A stretch of 64,000 bases of DNA from positions 496,001 to 560,000 of the forward strand of contig JAVLRN010000016.1 in assembly GCA_032821775.1 (NCBI GenBank), in the 5' to 3' direction. The translations under genes and the position numbers were made by a program. The notes beneath the pieces are model-generated. The model saw only the letters and a program-made list of their open reading frames with translations, was not told the DNA's origin and ran no database searches. The stretch's first letter is position 1; every line of letters begins with the position of its first letter. Shown here in pieces: positions 63,580-64,000 of the stretch. The DNA is from Sanguinoderma infundibulare. Its lineage: Eukaryota; Basidiomycota; Agaricomycetes; Polyporales; Polyporaceae.

Positions 63580-64000
63580 GTCATTACGCTCGCGGACTGG
63601 TACCATGTCACCGTCGCGGCCTACGCATCTTCCGCCGTCAGTGTTATGTCTTCAGCGTTCACGAGCACATTTTGACACTAGCGCGACCTGCAGGAAGGCG
63701 GACTCCAACCTGATCAACGGCATGGGACGCTGGTAGGAGAACCCGACGTCGGAGCTGGCAGTCATCCGGGTGACGCAAGGAACGCGGTGTGTGTCATTTC
63801 TTGATCTTCCGGTCCCCAAATCATCTGATCATGGGCCATATTCTCTCCAGCTACTGGTTCCGCCTCGTCAGTGTCTCCTGCGATCCCAGCTACAAATTCT
63901 CAATCGCGAGGCACTCGATGACAGTCATCGAGGCTGACGGCCAGAACACCGTCCCGCTCACTATCTATGAGATCCAGATTCTCGCGGCTCAGCGGTACTC
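63580..64000 (+). pseudogene. Laccase pseudogene, runs off the window end
   Basis: [10 protein letters not shown], then NLINGMGRW followed by an in-frame TAG (63,735-63,737), [17 protein letters not shown], an intron, and [32 protein letters not shown] and QILAAQRY follow the middle of a laccase. The parallel text in the intact laccase is [23 protein letters not shown], so the two are close relatives and the stop replaces a valine codon. Upstream laccase exons with the HWHG and HSH copper ligands are not recognisable. The 3' part lies beyond the window. Confidence 0.75.

Overview
The window is nuclear DNA of a basidiomycete mushroom, most likely a wood-decay agaricomycete of the polypore type. 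The evidence is gene content and gene style. There are fungal-specific FunK1 kinases, DUF6533 seven-helix-type membrane proteins, CAAX lipopeptide pheromone precursors and a basidiomycete laccase. Genes are cut by many 47-70 nt introns with clear branch points, and the DNA is GC-rich with no bacterial operon structure. No rRNA, CRISPR or intact transposon was seen. All identifications come from reading translations by eye; no database search was run.

Layout. 1-2,330: a small Gly/Tyr/Ser-rich orphan gene preceded by a perfect 22-nt inverted repeat, then AT-rich spacer. 2,331-3,578 (-): flavin monooxygenase, with a decayed partial copy at 13.6 kb. 5.57-9.69 kb (+): two tandem DUF6533 genes; a third lies at 26.9-28.6 kb. 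11.1 and 12.6 kb (+): two pheromone precursor genes with no recognisable receptor in the window. 14-34.5 kb: an accessory block with four FunK1 kinase loci (three full length, one truncated recent duplicate) plus an FHA-domain kinase at 23.2-25.3 kb. 35.3-36.5 kb: a broken MFS transporter.

From 37 kb the content becomes mostly core eukaryotic: tRNA-Ile(AAT), DNA polymerase delta subunit 4, a large NuA3/BRPF-type chromatin reader (EPL1-PHD-ePHD-bromo-PWWP) divergent from ARP2, a mitochondrial pyrimidine-nucleotide-type carrier, and an RNA polymerase III Rpc25-like gene with a suspicious 1 kb gap. A laccase follows at 53.5-55.8 kb and a Rad53/Cds1/Chk2-type kinase at 56.2-58.9 kb. The last 5 kb holds decayed sequence and ends inside a laccase pseudogene.

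The most unusual observation is in the three DUF6533 genes. Frame and intron-phase bookkeeping requires two separate 2-nucleotide exons in each gene, at the same two places in all three. With them, all three coding sequences are exactly divisible by three and every intron is 47-67 nt; without them the frame is lost. Other points of interest are homologous introns around a 39-nt segment in one FunK1 gene, a truncated near-identical FunK1 duplicate, a TTAAGC-rich repeat cluster, and two FHA kinases that share exon lengths.
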